Assembly: GCF_900445265.1 (NCBI RefSeq)
Contig: NZ_UFTA01000002.1
Span: 124,001 to 188,000, forward strand
Length of the DNA stretch: 64,000 nt
Direction of reading: 5' to 3'
Source: Anaerococcus octavius
Lineage (GTDB): Bacteria > Bacillota > Clostridia > Tissierellales > Peptoniphilaceae
This document shows positions 8,198-17,586 of this stretch, piece after piece. Each line of letters opens with the position of its first letter. Position 1 is the stretch's first letter. The notes under the pieces were generated by a model that ran no database searches, was not told the origin of the DNA, and worked only from the letters and a program-made list of their open reading frames with translations. A program made the position numbers and the translations under genes.

Positions 8198-8828
8198 AGA
8201 TAACGGAGTATCATTATCGGTTATAAAAAGATTACCAAAGTATTATAGGTATCTAGAAAGTATAAACGATCGTGGAATAGTAAGGGTATCATCAAAAGAA
8301 TTATCAGAAATAACAGGACTTACAGCAAGTCAAATTAGACAAGACTTAAACCATTATGGTTGTTTTGGACAACAAGGCTATGGTTATAATGTCCGTGAGC
8401 TTATGGATGAACTTTCAAAAATAATTGGTGTTGACAAAGAATATAAGATGGTATTGGTAGGATTTGGAAATATAGGTCATGCACTTTTCCAATACAAATC
8501 ATTTAAAGATTTAGGTTATCATATTGATGCAGTATTTGACTTAGAAGCAAAAGATGCTACTGAAAATGATCCTGAAGTAATTAGTATTGATAAGTTAGCA
8601 GCTTATTTAAAAGAAAATAAAGTTGATATTGGAATTATATCTACTCCAAAAGATGCTAGCCAAGAAGTATGTGATATACTTTGTGATGGAGATGTTTCTG
8701 GTATTTGGAATTTCTCACCAGTTGACATAAAAACAAAAAATGATGTAGTACTTGAAAATGTCCACCTTGATGAATCTTTATTTACCTTGACATACTTCAT
8801 CAATTCTCCAGAAGACTTTAATTTTTAA
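8190..8828 (+). CDS. rex: redox-sensing transcriptional repressor Rex
   Basis: 212 residues from the ATG at 8190 (MAKDNGVSLSVIKRLPKYYRYL, the standard Rex N-terminus). An ATG at 8178 would add four residues. The N-terminal winged helix contains VSSKELSEITGLTASQIRQDL, followed by FGQQGYGYNV and a Rossmann domain with VGFGNIGHAL. Rex dimers bind DNA when NAD+ is high and release it as NADH rises, controlling fermentation and electron-transfer genes. Overlap with the preceding membrane protein gene implies coupling. The ABC-F gene begins 2 bases after the stop. Confidence 0.96.
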   Translation: MAKDNGVSLSVIKRLPKYYRYLESINDRGIVRVSSKELSEITGLTASQIRQDLNHYGCFGQQGYGYNVRELMDELSKIIGVDKEYKMVLVGFGNIGHALFQYKSFKDLGYHIDAVFDLEAKDATENDPEVISIDKLAAYLKENKVDIGIISTPKDASQEVCDILCDGDVSGIWNFSPVDIKTKNDVVLENVHLDESLFTLTYFINSPEDFNF

Positions 8829-8830
8829 AA

Positions 8831-10756
8831 ATGAATATACTTACAGCAAGCAATTTAAGTAAATCATATCCTGATAAGGACATTTTTACTAATGTGAGTT
8901 TTAAGATAGAAAAGGGTGATAAAGTTGGCCTTATAGGAGTAAATGGGGCTGGCAAATCAACCCTTTTTAAAATCCTAATGGGTGAAAATGAAAAGGATAG
9001 TGGAGAAGTTTACATACCAAATAATGTCAAGGTTGGATATTTAGAGCAAATACTTTCCATAGATTATAGTATAAGCATCTATGATTATTGTATGAAAGTA
9101 TTTGATAATATTATAGAAATAGAAGCAAATTTAAGAAAAATAGAGAGAAAGCTTGCGGATCCAAACTTAGATCCAGAAAATATGGATAGTCTTTTAGATG
9201 AACATAATAAACTTTTTGAAAAATTTGAAGAAAAAAATGGCTACGCTATAAGATCTGAGCTAGAAGGTACTTTAAAAGCTATGGGATTTAGCGAAGAAGA
9301 TTTTGATAAAGACATTTCTTATTTGTCTGGTGGACAAAAAGCAAGGGTAGAACTTGCTTACTTACTATTAGAAAAACCGGATCTAATCTTATTAGATGAG
9401 CCAACCAACCATTTAGATATAAATGCTATAAGGTTTTTGGAAAATTTTATTAAAAATTATAATGGATCAGTAATAGTTATTTCTCACGATAGATATTTTC
9501 TAGACAATACTGTTAATAGGATGTTTTTGTTGGAAAATGGCGGACTTACTACATACGAAGGAGACTACACATCCTATGTAAAAAAACGTAAAAAAGACCT
9601 CGAGGTTCGCATGCATCAGTATAAGAGCCAACAAAAAGAGATAGAACGCCAAGAAGAAATAATTAACCGCCTAAAAAATCAAGGTGGTTCTAAAAGAAAA
9701 AGAGGCATTTCTCAATCTAGGTCCCGTCAAAAGCTTTTAGATAAGATGGAAAAAATAGAAATGCCAGAAACCATTCAAAATTCTATGAAGTTAAAATTTA
9801 CTCCACGCATCCAAAGTGGAGAGGATGTTCTAAAGGTAGAAAGTTTAGAAAAATCGTTTGATGATAAAAAAGTATTTGAAAATATATCTTTTAATCTTTA
9901 TAGAAACGAAAGAACAGCTATTATTGGGAAAAATGGAGTGGGGAAAACCACCCTTTTTAAAATAATCTTGGGCGAAGAAATGCCATCTGCAGGTAAAATA
10001 AAGGTGGGTCAAAGCGTAAATATAGGATACTTTGATCAAGAGCAAAAATCTTTGTCTTTAGAAAATACAATTTTTCAAGAGATAAGAGAAGCTTATCCCA
10101 TGCTTACAAATTTTGAAATAAGATCATATCTTGCAAAATTTATGTTCTATGGAGATGATATTGACAGAGAAATTTCAGAGCTTTCTGGTGGAGAGAGAGC
10201 AAGGATTTCCCTATTAAAACTTATGATTTCTGATACTAATTTTATTTTAATGGATGAGCCCACAAATCATCTGGATATAGATTCAAAGGAAATACTAGAA
10301 GATGCTATCCTAGATTACGAAGGAACTATGCTCATCATTAGCCACGACAGATATTTTCTAAATAAAATAGCAGTCAAGATTTTAGATATGAATTCTGATG
10401 GTATGGAAGAATATTTGGGTAACTATACTTATTATGAAAATAAGCAAAGAGAGTTAAATGAAACTAGCGAAAAAGAACCAGCTATTAGTAAAACTCGATT
10501 TGTTAAAGAAAAGAAAAAACAAAACTTAAAGAAAAACGAAATCAAGAAGATGAAAAATGATATTAGACAAGCAGAAAATCAGATTGAAGAAATCAATAAA
10601 AAAATAGCAGATCTTACTGAGTTAACCATATCAGAAGATTTTTATTCTGACCAAGAAAACGTAGTTGAAACTTTTGCTCGCATTAAAGAATTGGAAAATA
10701 AAAAAGAAGAACTTGATGAAAAATGGCTAGAACTTAGTATGAGCCTAGAAGAATAA
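8831..10756 (+). CDS. ABC-F family ATPase (ribosome-acting)
   Basis: 641 residues with two ABC ATPase cassettes and no membrane segments, the ABC-F layout. Cassette 1 has Walker A GVNGAGKST, signature LSGGQKAR and Walker B LILLDEPTNHLD. Cassette 2 has GKNGVGKTT, LSGGERAR and FILMDEPTNHLD. A long charged inter-domain linker (about residues 235-320) and a C-terminal coiled coil (about 555-641) are present, as in YdiF/Uup-like members. ABC-F proteins bind the ribosomal E site to relieve stalled translation; some protect against antibiotics. The linker that sets specificity cannot be judged by eye, so no resistance phenotype is claimed. Confidence 0.93.
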   Translation: MNILTASNLSKSYPDKDIFTNVSFKIEKGDKVGLIGVNGAGKSTLFKILMGENEKDSGEVYIPNNVKVGYLEQILSIDYSISIYDYCMKVFDNIIEIEANLRKIERKLADPNLDPENMDSLLDEHNKLFEKFEEKNGYAIRSELEGTLKAMGFSEEDFDKDISYLSGGQKARVELAYLLLEKPDLILLDEPTNHLDINAIRFLENFIKNYNGSVIVISHDRYFLDNTVNRMFLLENGGLTTYEGDYTSYVKKRKKDLEVRMHQYKSQQKEIERQEEIINRLKNQGGSKRKRGISQSRSRQKLLDKMEKIEMPETIQNSMKLKFTPRIQSGEDVLKVESLEKSFDDKKVFENISFNLYRNERTAIIGKNGVGKTTLFKIILGEEMPSAGKIKVGQSVNIGYFDQEQKSLSLENTIFQEIREAYPMLTNFEIRSYLAKFMFYGDDIDREISELSGGERARISLLKLMISDTNFILMDEPTNHLDIDSKEILEDAILDYEGTMLIISHDRYFLNKIAVKILDMNSDGMEEYLGNYTYYENKQRELNETSEKEPAISKTRFVKEKKKQNLKKNEIKKMKNDIRQAENQIEEINKKIADLTELTISEDFYSDQENVVETFARIKELENKKEELDEKWLELSMSLEE

Positions 10757-10777
10757 TATCATTGGTGAGGAAAATAA

Positions 10778-12007
10778 ATGAAGTTAAAAGAAAGAAAAGA
10801 ATTAGACCAAAAATCAAAAAATAATTTAAAAGTAGGACTTATATTGCTTTTTACATTTTTTGGTATTTGGTATATCGAAACCATTGGTAAGTTTTTACTA
10901 TCAACTTACGCGGTGCTTAGACCGATAATCCTTGGCTTTGCTATTGCCTTTGTTATAGATCTACCTATGAATTTCTTCCAAGAAAAAGTGTTTGGAAAGA
11001 TAATAGATCCATTAAAACACAGAAAATTAGTTGTTGCCCTTTCACTAATTGTTAGCTGGCTAATATTTTTTGCAGCTGTTAGCATACTATTAATTGTAGT
11101 TATCCCAGAAATAATAAATGCTGTTCAAGCAGGTATTACTAATTTGCCTGTATTTTTGAATTCTATATTAAAATATACTGAGAAGTTTCCAGCAATTCAC
11201 AAACAAGCTTTAGAACTTAAAGATTATTATCAAGACTTAGATGTGGCAAAAATATCTGATAGTGTGACATCTTATATCAGTGGTGATAGCTCTGATTTAT
11301 TAAACAGAGCTCAAAGCATATTATCATCAGTAGGATCTGGACTAATTGCAGTAGCTATGGGATTTATATTTTCTATTTATGTTAGTGTAAATAAGAAGAG
11401 CTTAAAGCAAAATGCCAATAGAATTTTATATGCAAACTTTAATGAACAAAGAGCAGACCATATCAATTATATATTTAAATTGACCTATGATTCATTTTCT
11501 AAATTTTTGGATTCAAAGATTATTTCTTGTATACTTTTAGGTATATTTAACTATATAGGTATGAAAATACTAAGATTGCCATATGCTGGCATGATTTCTG
11601 TTTTAGTTGGTAGTTTGGATATTGTGCCATATTTTGGACCGATTATTGCTGGTGCCTTTGGTATGATTTTGATATTTATACAATCTCCAATCCAATCGAT
11701 TATTTTTATAGTATTTTTAGTGGTTTTGCAACAAGTTCAAGAAAATATTATATATCCATTATTTGTCGGTAAAAATTCTGGTCTTCCTGCAATATGGATA
11801 TTCCTATCGGTATTTTTAGGTGGTAGATTATTTGGTATCTTAGGAATGATATTATTTATGCCACTAGCAACGGTAGTATATACATTAGTTGAAGATAAGA
11901 CCCATATTAAATTAAAAGAAAAAAGTATGGATAGGATTACAGTTGCAGAAAAATCTAACCAAAGTGTTGAAGAATTAAGAAAAAAAGAAATAGAAAGAAA
12001 TATGTAA
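10778..12007 (+). CDS. AI-2E family transporter
   Basis: 409 residues, ATG with GAGGA upstream. Two N-terminal hydrophobic segments (about residues 20-40 and 45-65) and a third near 80-100 precede a soluble loop. A hydrophobic C-terminal half follows, including YAGMISVLVGSLDIVPYFGPIIAG and FLGGRLFGILGMILFMPLATV, both characteristic of the AI-2E/PerM family. Members export autoinducer-2 or act as ion exchangers; the substrate cannot be told here. It ends in a strong terminator shared with the convergent thiN gene. Confidence 0.92.
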   Translation: MKLKERKELDQKSKNNLKVGLILLFTFFGIWYIETIGKFLLSTYAVLRPIILGFAIAFVIDLPMNFFQEKVFGKIIDPLKHRKLVVALSLIVSWLIFFAAVSILLIVVIPEIINAVQAGITNLPVFLNSILKYTEKFPAIHKQALELKDYYQDLDVAKISDSVTSYISGDSSDLLNRAQSILSSVGSGLIAVAMGFIFSIYVSVNKKSLKQNANRILYANFNEQRADHINYIFKLTYDSFSKFLDSKIISCILLGIFNYIGMKILRLPYAGMISVLVGSLDIVPYFGPIIAGAFGMILIFIQSPIQSIIFIVFLVVLQQVQENIIYPLFVGKNSGLPAIWIFLSVFLGGRLFGILGMILFMPLATVVYTLVEDKTHIKLKEKSMDRITVAEKSNQSVEELRKKEIERNM

Positions 12008-12032
12008 AAAAAGCCCCTTAAGGGGCTTTTTT
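12006..12032. terminator. bidirectional intrinsic terminator
   Basis: AAAAAAGCCCC and GGGGCTTTTTT form a long symmetric hairpin between convergent genes, with A and T runs on both sides, so it can stop transcripts from either strand. Confidence 0.9.
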
Positions 12033-12651
12033 ATATGGACTTATCTTCAAAAATAACCAGAATATATCCGCTTTCTACTGAAATTTTAAAATCTCTACCT
12101 ATAGTTTCGTTAGATACTCCTAAAGCATTGTCATTTGTTAAGTCAAAATTATTTAATTCATAATATAATCCTTTAATATCAAGACCTCTTACCAGATCAG
12201 ATATGGCAAAGATAGATACATAAAAATCATTATCTTCAGTAAATTTATAGTCTAGCTGATTGTTTACTATATAAAATCTTTTGTTTTTTGACTTTAAGAC
12301 AACATTTATATTTTTCTTTTTAAATTCTAGGGCACTTTGTACATTGGCAAAGGTATGAGAATCACGACCTCCTAAAGCTCCATATATAACAATATTGTCA
12401 TAGCCCCAGTCTTCTGCTATCATTAGTGCAGCTTTTGTATCTGTGTAATCTTTTATAGGATTTAATTTTATAACCATTTCACCATCGGGTTGATTTGACG
12501 AATCAAAATCGCCTATTATCATAGTTGGTGTAATACCTGACTCTTTTGCATAGATATGTCCTTTATCGGCTGCAATTACCATATCCTCTTCATTTACTTT
12601 ATCAAAAAAACCATCAAATTCGCCACCTGCGATTATATAGCACGTTTTCAT
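12031..12651 (-). CDS. thiN: thiamine pyrophosphokinase
   Basis: 206 residues starting MKTCYIIAGGEFDGFF, with GGGAG before the ATG. AADKGHIYAKESGITPTMIIGDFDSS holds the catalytic and substrate-binding motif of the family. GALGGRDSHTFANV and a C-terminal beta domain ending in GYILVIFED match thiN. The enzyme transfers pyrophosphate from ATP to thiamine to make thiamine diphosphate. It is transcribed alone and divergently from the papain-like gene. I see no TPP riboswitch in the 110-base spacer. Confidence 0.92.
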   Translation of the reverse strand: MKTCYIIAGGEFDGFFDKVNEEDMVIAADKGHIYAKESGITPTMIIGDFDSSNQPDGEMVIKLNPIKDYTDTKAALMIAEDWGYDNIVIYGALGGRDSHTFANVQSALEFKKKNINVVLKSKNKRFYIVNNQLDYKFTEDNDFYVSIFAISDLVRGLDIKGLYYELNNFDLTNDNALGVSNETIGRDFKISVESGYILVIFEDKSI

Positions 12652-12761
12652 AAACTCTCCCTTTTGTGTTTCTTACATCAATTATAACAAATCTGCCATT
12701 AGAATAAAAAAATTTTCAAGGGTAAAATTATATAAGAGATTAAAAAGAATTTAGGTTTAAA

Positions 12762-13385
12762 ATGAAATTAAAATATAGCAAAGTTGGAGAATTTGTTCCG
12801 GTTATTACAAAAAAAGGCTTGTATTACGGAGGATATCAAAATTCTCTAGGAGATTTAGGAGTTCCAAAATTTTATAGGGATAGATCTTGTGTGGTCACAG
12901 CTTTTACCAATGCATATTTATATATGTATCATCCAAATCAAAAATTTAGCTTGGAGGAATACAATAGCTACCACCATGATTTTTATAAAAAAATCAGACC
13001 TCATATAAATGGAGTACCAACCGTAGATGCATTAAACCATAGGGTAAATCGCATTAGAAGAGATCGCAATTTAAATTTATATGCTTATATCATGCAAGAA
13101 TATTTTGTAAGACGTCATAGTAGTGCAGAAAAAATTGCTTTTATAAACGAAGGACTTAGTAAAAATTGCCCAGTAATTTTTATAAATTGGATGAGTAGAA
13201 ATGTAAAAGTACTTGCCCACCATGGAGTAACCATTACAGAATGCAATGATATGGGAGATTACCACGAATTGATCATATCAAGTTGGGGCAATGTTTATAA
13301 GATAAATTTTGAAATTTTCGATAGGCAAATGAAATCATATAGCGGTCTTATTTATTTTGAAAGGAATGATTATGAAATATATTAA
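12762..13385 (+). CDS. papain/C39-like cysteine peptidase-fold protein, function unknown
   Basis: 207 residues. I do not recognise a named family. The pattern DRSCVVTAFTNAY (C43) near the N-terminus, then AHHGVTITEC (H153/H154) and SSWGNVYKI (S174, W175, N177) resembles the Cys-His-Asn/Asp order of papain and C39-like peptidases, including the SWG seen after the catalytic Asn in papain. There is no signal peptide or membrane helix, so it is cytosolic unless exported with help. It opens a run with the NIF3-domain gene (14-base overlap), malQ, glgP and a ZIP gene. The RBS is weak; GGGTAAAAT (12720-12728) may be the -10 region. Enzyme activity is an inference. Confidence 0.6.
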   Translation: MKLKYSKVGEFVPVITKKGLYYGGYQNSLGDLGVPKFYRDRSCVVTAFTNAYLYMYHPNQKFSLEEYNSYHHDFYKKIRPHINGVPTVDALNHRVNRIRRDRNLNLYAYIMQEYFVRRHSSAEKIAFINEGLSKNCPVIFINWMSRNVKVLAHHGVTITECNDMGDYHELIISSWGNVYKINFEIFDRQMKSYSGLIYFERNDYEIY

Positions 13386-13683
13386 AGTTGAAGTTTTTGT
13401 ACCAAATGAGAATAAATGGCAAGTAATAGAAGGACTAAACGAAAAGGAAATTTTAAAAGATAATGGCTATGATTCTGTTTTTTCACAAACACCAGTAACT
13501 GGTCACTTCATACCCCTTGAAGGATCCAATCCTGATAAGGGGGAAGTTGGTAAAGCCTGTGAAGTTAATGAAGTAAAACTAGAATTTAGAATAAAAGCAG
13601 AAAGAAAGGATGAAGTTTTTAGAATAATAAAAGCAAATCATCCTTATGAAGTGCCAATAATAAACTTTATAGAACTTTTATAG
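13372..13683 (+). CDS. NIF3/YqfO C-terminal-type domain protein (stand-alone)
   Basis: 103 residues from the ATG at 13372 (MKYIKVEVFVPNENKWQV), with AAGGAA upstream. The fold is CutA/PII-like. Diagnostic stretches are TGHFIPLEGSNPDKG and HPYEVPIINFIELL, which match the domain inserted in Bacillus YqfO-type NIF3 proteins. Here it is a separate gene without the dinuclear-metal NIF3 domains. The role is unknown. It overlaps the papain-like gene by 14 bases and precedes malQ by 9, so it is inside an operon. Confidence 0.8.
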   Translation: MKYIKVEVFVPNENKWQVIEGLNEKEILKDNGYDSVFSQTPVTGHFIPLEGSNPDKGEVGKACEVNEVKLEFRIKAERKDEVFRIIKANHPYEVPIINFIELL

Positions 13684-13692
13684 GAAAAAACA

Positions 13693-15198
13693 ATGCAAAA
13701 AAGACTTAAAAGATCAAATGGCGTTATAATGCCCATCTTTTCCTTGCCATCTAATTATGGTATAGGAACTTTTGGAAAGGCTAGCTATGAATTTGTAGAT
13801 TTTTTAGCTGATGCTTCTATAAAATATTGGCAAATCTTACCATTAGGTCAAACTTCATATGGAGATAGTCCATATCAAGCATTTTCTTCCTTTGCCGGCA
13901 ATCCATATTTTATCGACTTAGATATGCTCATAGAAGATGACTTGCTAGAAAAAAACGATTTGGGAAATATAAATTTTGGTGATAATGAAAGATATGTAGA
14001 CTATGCTATCCAGTATAATATTAGATACCGTATTTTAGAAAAAGCATTTGATAATGCAAAGGGAAAATTAGATAATCAAATAAAAGAATTTAGAGAAAAA
14101 GAAAGCTTTTGGATAGAAGACTATGCTCTATTTATGGCTATAAAACATGATCAGTTAGATATAAGCTGGGTAGAGTGGGATGAAAATCTACGTAATAGAA
14201 ATAAAGATTTCCTAGAAAAATTTAAGTTAGATCACAAAAATGAGATAGATTTTTATATATTTATCCAATATGAATTTTTTAGCCAATGGAAAAAATTAAA
14301 GGAATATACCAATAGAAGAAATATAGAAATTATTGGAGATTTGCCTATATATGTTGCATATGATTCTTGTGATGCTTGGGTAAATTCTGATATATTAAAA
14401 ATTGATAAAGATAGCAAACAGGCTCTTATAGTAGGAGGTGCTCCTCCAGATTCTTATTCTGAAGATGGTCAATTATGGGGAAATCCAGTGTATGATTGGG
14501 ATAAGATGAAAAGTGATTCTTATTCATTTTGGCAAAAAAGATTGGAAATGGCGCTTAGAACTTATGACCTATTACGCTTAGATCACTTTAGAGGTTTTGA
14601 AAAATACTATGCAATACCAGCTAGTGATGAAAATGCAAAATATGGTTCTTGGCAGGAAGGTGGATCCTATGAATTTTTTGATACAATTTTAGAAAAATAT
14701 TCAGATAGGCAATTGATAGCAGAGGATTTAGGGTATATCACTAAAGAAGTTTATGATTTAAAAAATCATTATGGCTTCCCAGGTATGAATGTTATTCAAT
14801 TTGCCTTTGATGGTACTTTTACAAGCAATTATTTACCCCACAATTATGAAAGAAATTCTATAGTATATTCATCAACCCATGATTCATCTACTTTAAAAGC
14901 TTGGTTGGATTCTTTGGATGATGAAGAAATAAGCCTTGTGGAAAAATATTTTGGACTTAAAAATAGCGAAAAAGAAGACTATGTGTGGGCAATAATAAGG
15001 TCTTTAATGGCTTCAGTTGCGGACGTTTCGATGTTTGCCATCCAAGATTTTTTTGAATTAGGTGATGAAGCAAAAATTAATACACCTTCTACTTTAGGAA
15101 ATAACTGGAAGTGGAGGGCTAGAAAAGAAGACTTTACAGATGAATTGGCAGAAAAAATAAAAGATATGTCAAGACTATATGGGAGATATAATGGATAA
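13693..15198 (+). CDS. malQ: 4-alpha-glucanotransferase (amylomaltase)
   Basis: 501 residues, typical for GH77. MPIFSLPSNYGIGTFG and QILPLGQTSYGDSPYQAFSSFAGNPYFIDL open the family signature. GDLPIYVAYDSCDAW, GGAPPDSYSEDGQLWGNP and RLDHFRGFEKYYAIP (nucleophile Asp) follow, then AEDLG (acid/base Glu) and SSTHDSSTLKAW. The enzyme rearranges maltodextrins so that phosphorylase can use them. Its end overlaps the start of glgP, so the two products are coupled: together they turn maltodextrin or glycogen into glucose-1-phosphate and glucose. Confidence 0.96.
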   Translation: MQKRLKRSNGVIMPIFSLPSNYGIGTFGKASYEFVDFLADASIKYWQILPLGQTSYGDSPYQAFSSFAGNPYFIDLDMLIEDDLLEKNDLGNINFGDNERYVDYAIQYNIRYRILEKAFDNAKGKLDNQIKEFREKESFWIEDYALFMAIKHDQLDISWVEWDENLRNRNKDFLEKFKLDHKNEIDFYIFIQYEFFSQWKKLKEYTNRRNIEIIGDLPIYVAYDSCDAWVNSDILKIDKDSKQALIVGGAPPDSYSEDGQLWGNPVYDWDKMKSDSYSFWQKRLEMALRTYDLLRLDHFRGFEKYYAIPASDENAKYGSWQEGGSYEFFDTILEKYSDRQLIAEDLGYITKEVYDLKNHYGFPGMNVIQFAFDGTFTSNYLPHNYERNSIVYSSTHDSSTLKAWLDSLDDEEISLVEKYFGLKNSEKEDYVWAIIRSLMASVADVSMFAIQDFFELGDEAKINTPSTLGNNWKWRARKEDFTDELAEKIKDMSRLYGRYNG

Positions 15199-17578
15199 GT
15201 TAGAAAAAAATAAATTCACAGAAGATTATATAGAAAATTTACAAAGGATCACCCTTAAAAATTTTGATGATACAAGTGAAAAAGATAAGTATGATGCCCT
15301 TTGTGATACTATAATGGAACGTATTAACCAAGAATGGAGACTTAGTAAAAATAAATCAAGATATGAAAGAACTGCTTATTACTTCTCTGCGGAATTTTTG
15401 ATAGGCAGATCTTTAGGAAATAATCTAATAAATCTAGGAATATACGATCAAGTAAAAGATTTATTAGATGAGCTTGGAATTGATTTTGAAGCAATAGAAG
15501 ATTATGAAGATGATGCGGCTTTAGGTAATGGTGGCTTGGGTAGGCTTGCTGCTTGCTTTATGGATTCTGCAGCGACTCAAGATATAAATATGTATGGATA
15601 CGGTGTCCGCTATCGTGAAGGCTTATTCAAACAATCCTTTGAAAATGGCTTTCAAGTTGAAAAAGGTGATAGCTGGATAAAAGATGGAGATGGTTGGTCA
15701 ATTAGAGTTGATTCTGATTCTAGAATTGTAAAATTTAAAGATCAACAAGTAAAGGCTGTTCCTTTTGATATGCCAGTAGTGGGTTATAAAAATGGAAAAG
15801 TAAATACCTTAAGATTGTGGCAAGCAGAACCATTTGAAGAATTTGAATTTGAGAGATTTAATAATTTTGAATATGATGCTGCAGTTGCTAAAAAAAATAG
15901 GGCAGAAGATATTACAAGAGTCCTTTATCCAAATGATATACAAAGAGCAGGTCGCCTTTTAAGATTAAAACAACAATACTTTTTTGTATCAGCATCTATC
16001 CAAGATTTAGTTGCCAAATATAAAAGATATTTTTCAGATGACTTGCGTTTCAAAAATTTCCATAAATACCATGTAATCCAACTTAATGATACTCATCCAA
16101 ATATTGCTATTGCTGAATTAATTAGGGTTTTAGTAGATGAAAACGGATTAGAATTTAAAGAAGCTTTAGATATAGCAAAAAAAGTTTTTGCATTTACTAA
16201 CCATACTGTTTTACAAGAGGCTCTTGAAAAATGGCCTATAGATATAGTTGAAGAAGTATCTCCAAGATGCCTAGAAATCATCTATAAAATAAATGATATG
16301 CTAGTAAAAAGCTTTAAAGAAAAAGGACTTACTGAAACTGAAATTGATCCATATCGTATAGTTATTTATGACCAAGTTCATATGGCAAATCTTGCTATTT
16401 ATGTTGGGTTTTCAGTAAATGGTGTAGCAGCCCTTCATACAGAAATTTTAAAAGATGATACCTTTAGTCACTGGTATAAGATTTTCCCAAATAAATTTAA
16501 TAACAAAACCAATGGTATCACTCCAAGAAGATGGCTAGTTTATGCAAACAGACCTCTTTCAAGCTTTATTACAGAAAAACTTGGAAATGATAATTGGAAA
16601 TATAATTTAGATGAGCTAAAAGCTCTAGAAAAATTTGTGGATGATGAATCAACATTAAATGAACTTTGGAATATCAAACAAGTAAATAAAAATAGGCTTG
16701 CATCTTATATCTTAGAGCATGAAGGAATAAAAATAAATCCAGAATCAATTTTTGATATACAAGTAAAAAGAATTCATGAATACAAACGACAACATTTAAA
16801 TGTATTGCATATTATATACCTTTACCATCAGTTAAAGAAAAATCCTTATATGGATTTTTATCCAACAACATTTATATTTGGTGGTAAAGCAGCACCAGGA
16901 TATTTTAGAGCAAAGAGTATAATAAAGCTTGCCAATGAGGTAGCAAGAGTCGTAAATAATGACCCAGATGTTAATAAAAAATTGAAAGTAGTATTTGTAG
17001 AAAACTTTAGAGTATCATATGGTGAGAAAATCTATCCTGCAGCAGATGTTTCAGAGCAAATCTCAACAGCAGGTAAAGAAGCATCTGGTACAGGAAATAT
17101 GAAATTTATGTTAAATGGTGCACCAACCTTAGGAACTCTTGATGGAGCAAATATAGAAATTTTTGACCATGCAGGTGAAGAAAATAACTATCGTTTTGGA
17201 GCTACTGTTGAACAATTAAATGAAATTGAAAGTAGCTACAATCCACGTGGCATCTATCAAACAAATAAAGATATAAAGGATGCAGTTGATGCTTTAGTAA
17301 ATGGGGAATTAGACGACAATAATTCTTATATGTTCCTTGATATTTACAATGAATTGATAAATCCTCAAGATGGATCTCGTGCAGATAGGTACTTTGTATT
17401 AAAAGATTTTCAAGATTACAAAAATGCTCACGAAAAAATAAATAAAGATTATAGAGATAAACTAGAATGGTCTAGAAAATGCTTAATGAATATTGCAAAT
17501 GCTGGTTATTTTTCATCAGATAGGACAATAATTGATTATGCAGATGATATTTGGAAAATAGATTCTCCAAATTATTAG
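15191..17578 (+). CDS. glgP: glycogen/maltodextrin phosphorylase
   Basis: 795 residues. The ATG at 15191 is preferred over that at 15179, because GGGAG (15181-15185) precedes it. ALGNGGLGRLAACFMDS, RYREGLFKQ, LNDTHPNIAIAELIR, NHTVLQEALEKWP and KRIHEYKRQHLNVL all match GT35. EASGTGNMKFMLNGAPTLGTLDGANIEI contains the lysine that binds pyridoxal phosphate. It releases glucose-1-phosphate from alpha-1,4-glucans using phosphate. No glgA, glgB or glgC is nearby, so it may serve imported maltodextrin rather than an endogenous glycogen cycle. Overlap with malQ indicates coupling. Confidence 0.97.
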   Translation: MDKLEKNKFTEDYIENLQRITLKNFDDTSEKDKYDALCDTIMERINQEWRLSKNKSRYERTAYYFSAEFLIGRSLGNNLINLGIYDQVKDLLDELGIDFEAIEDYEDDAALGNGGLGRLAACFMDSAATQDINMYGYGVRYREGLFKQSFENGFQVEKGDSWIKDGDGWSIRVDSDSRIVKFKDQQVKAVPFDMPVVGYKNGKVNTLRLWQAEPFEEFEFERFNNFEYDAAVAKKNRAEDITRVLYPNDIQRAGRLLRLKQQYFFVSASIQDLVAKYKRYFSDDLRFKNFHKYHVIQLNDTHPNIAIAELIRVLVDENGLEFKEALDIAKKVFAFTNHTVLQEALEKWPIDIVEEVSPRCLEIIYKINDMLVKSFKEKGLTETEIDPYRIVIYDQVHMANLAIYVGFSVNGVAALHTEILKDDTFSHWYKIFPNKFNNKTNGITPRRWLVYANRPLSSFITEKLGNDNWKYNLDELKALEKFVDDESTLNELWNIKQVNKNRLASYILEHEGIKINPESIFDIQVKRIHEYKRQHLNVLHIIYLYHQLKKNPYMDFYPTTFIFGGKAAPGYFRAKSIIKLANEVARVVNNDPDVNKKLKVVFVENFRVSYGEKIYPAADVSEQISTAGKEASGTGNMKFMLNGAPTLGTLDGANIEIFDHAGEENNYRFGATVEQLNEIESSYNPRGIYQTNKDIKDAVDALVNGELDDNNSYMFLDIYNELINPQDGSRADRYFVLKDFQDYKNAHEKINKDYRDKLEWSRKCLMNIANAGYFSSDRTIIDYADDIWKIDSPNY

Positions 17579-17586
17579 GAGTAAGA

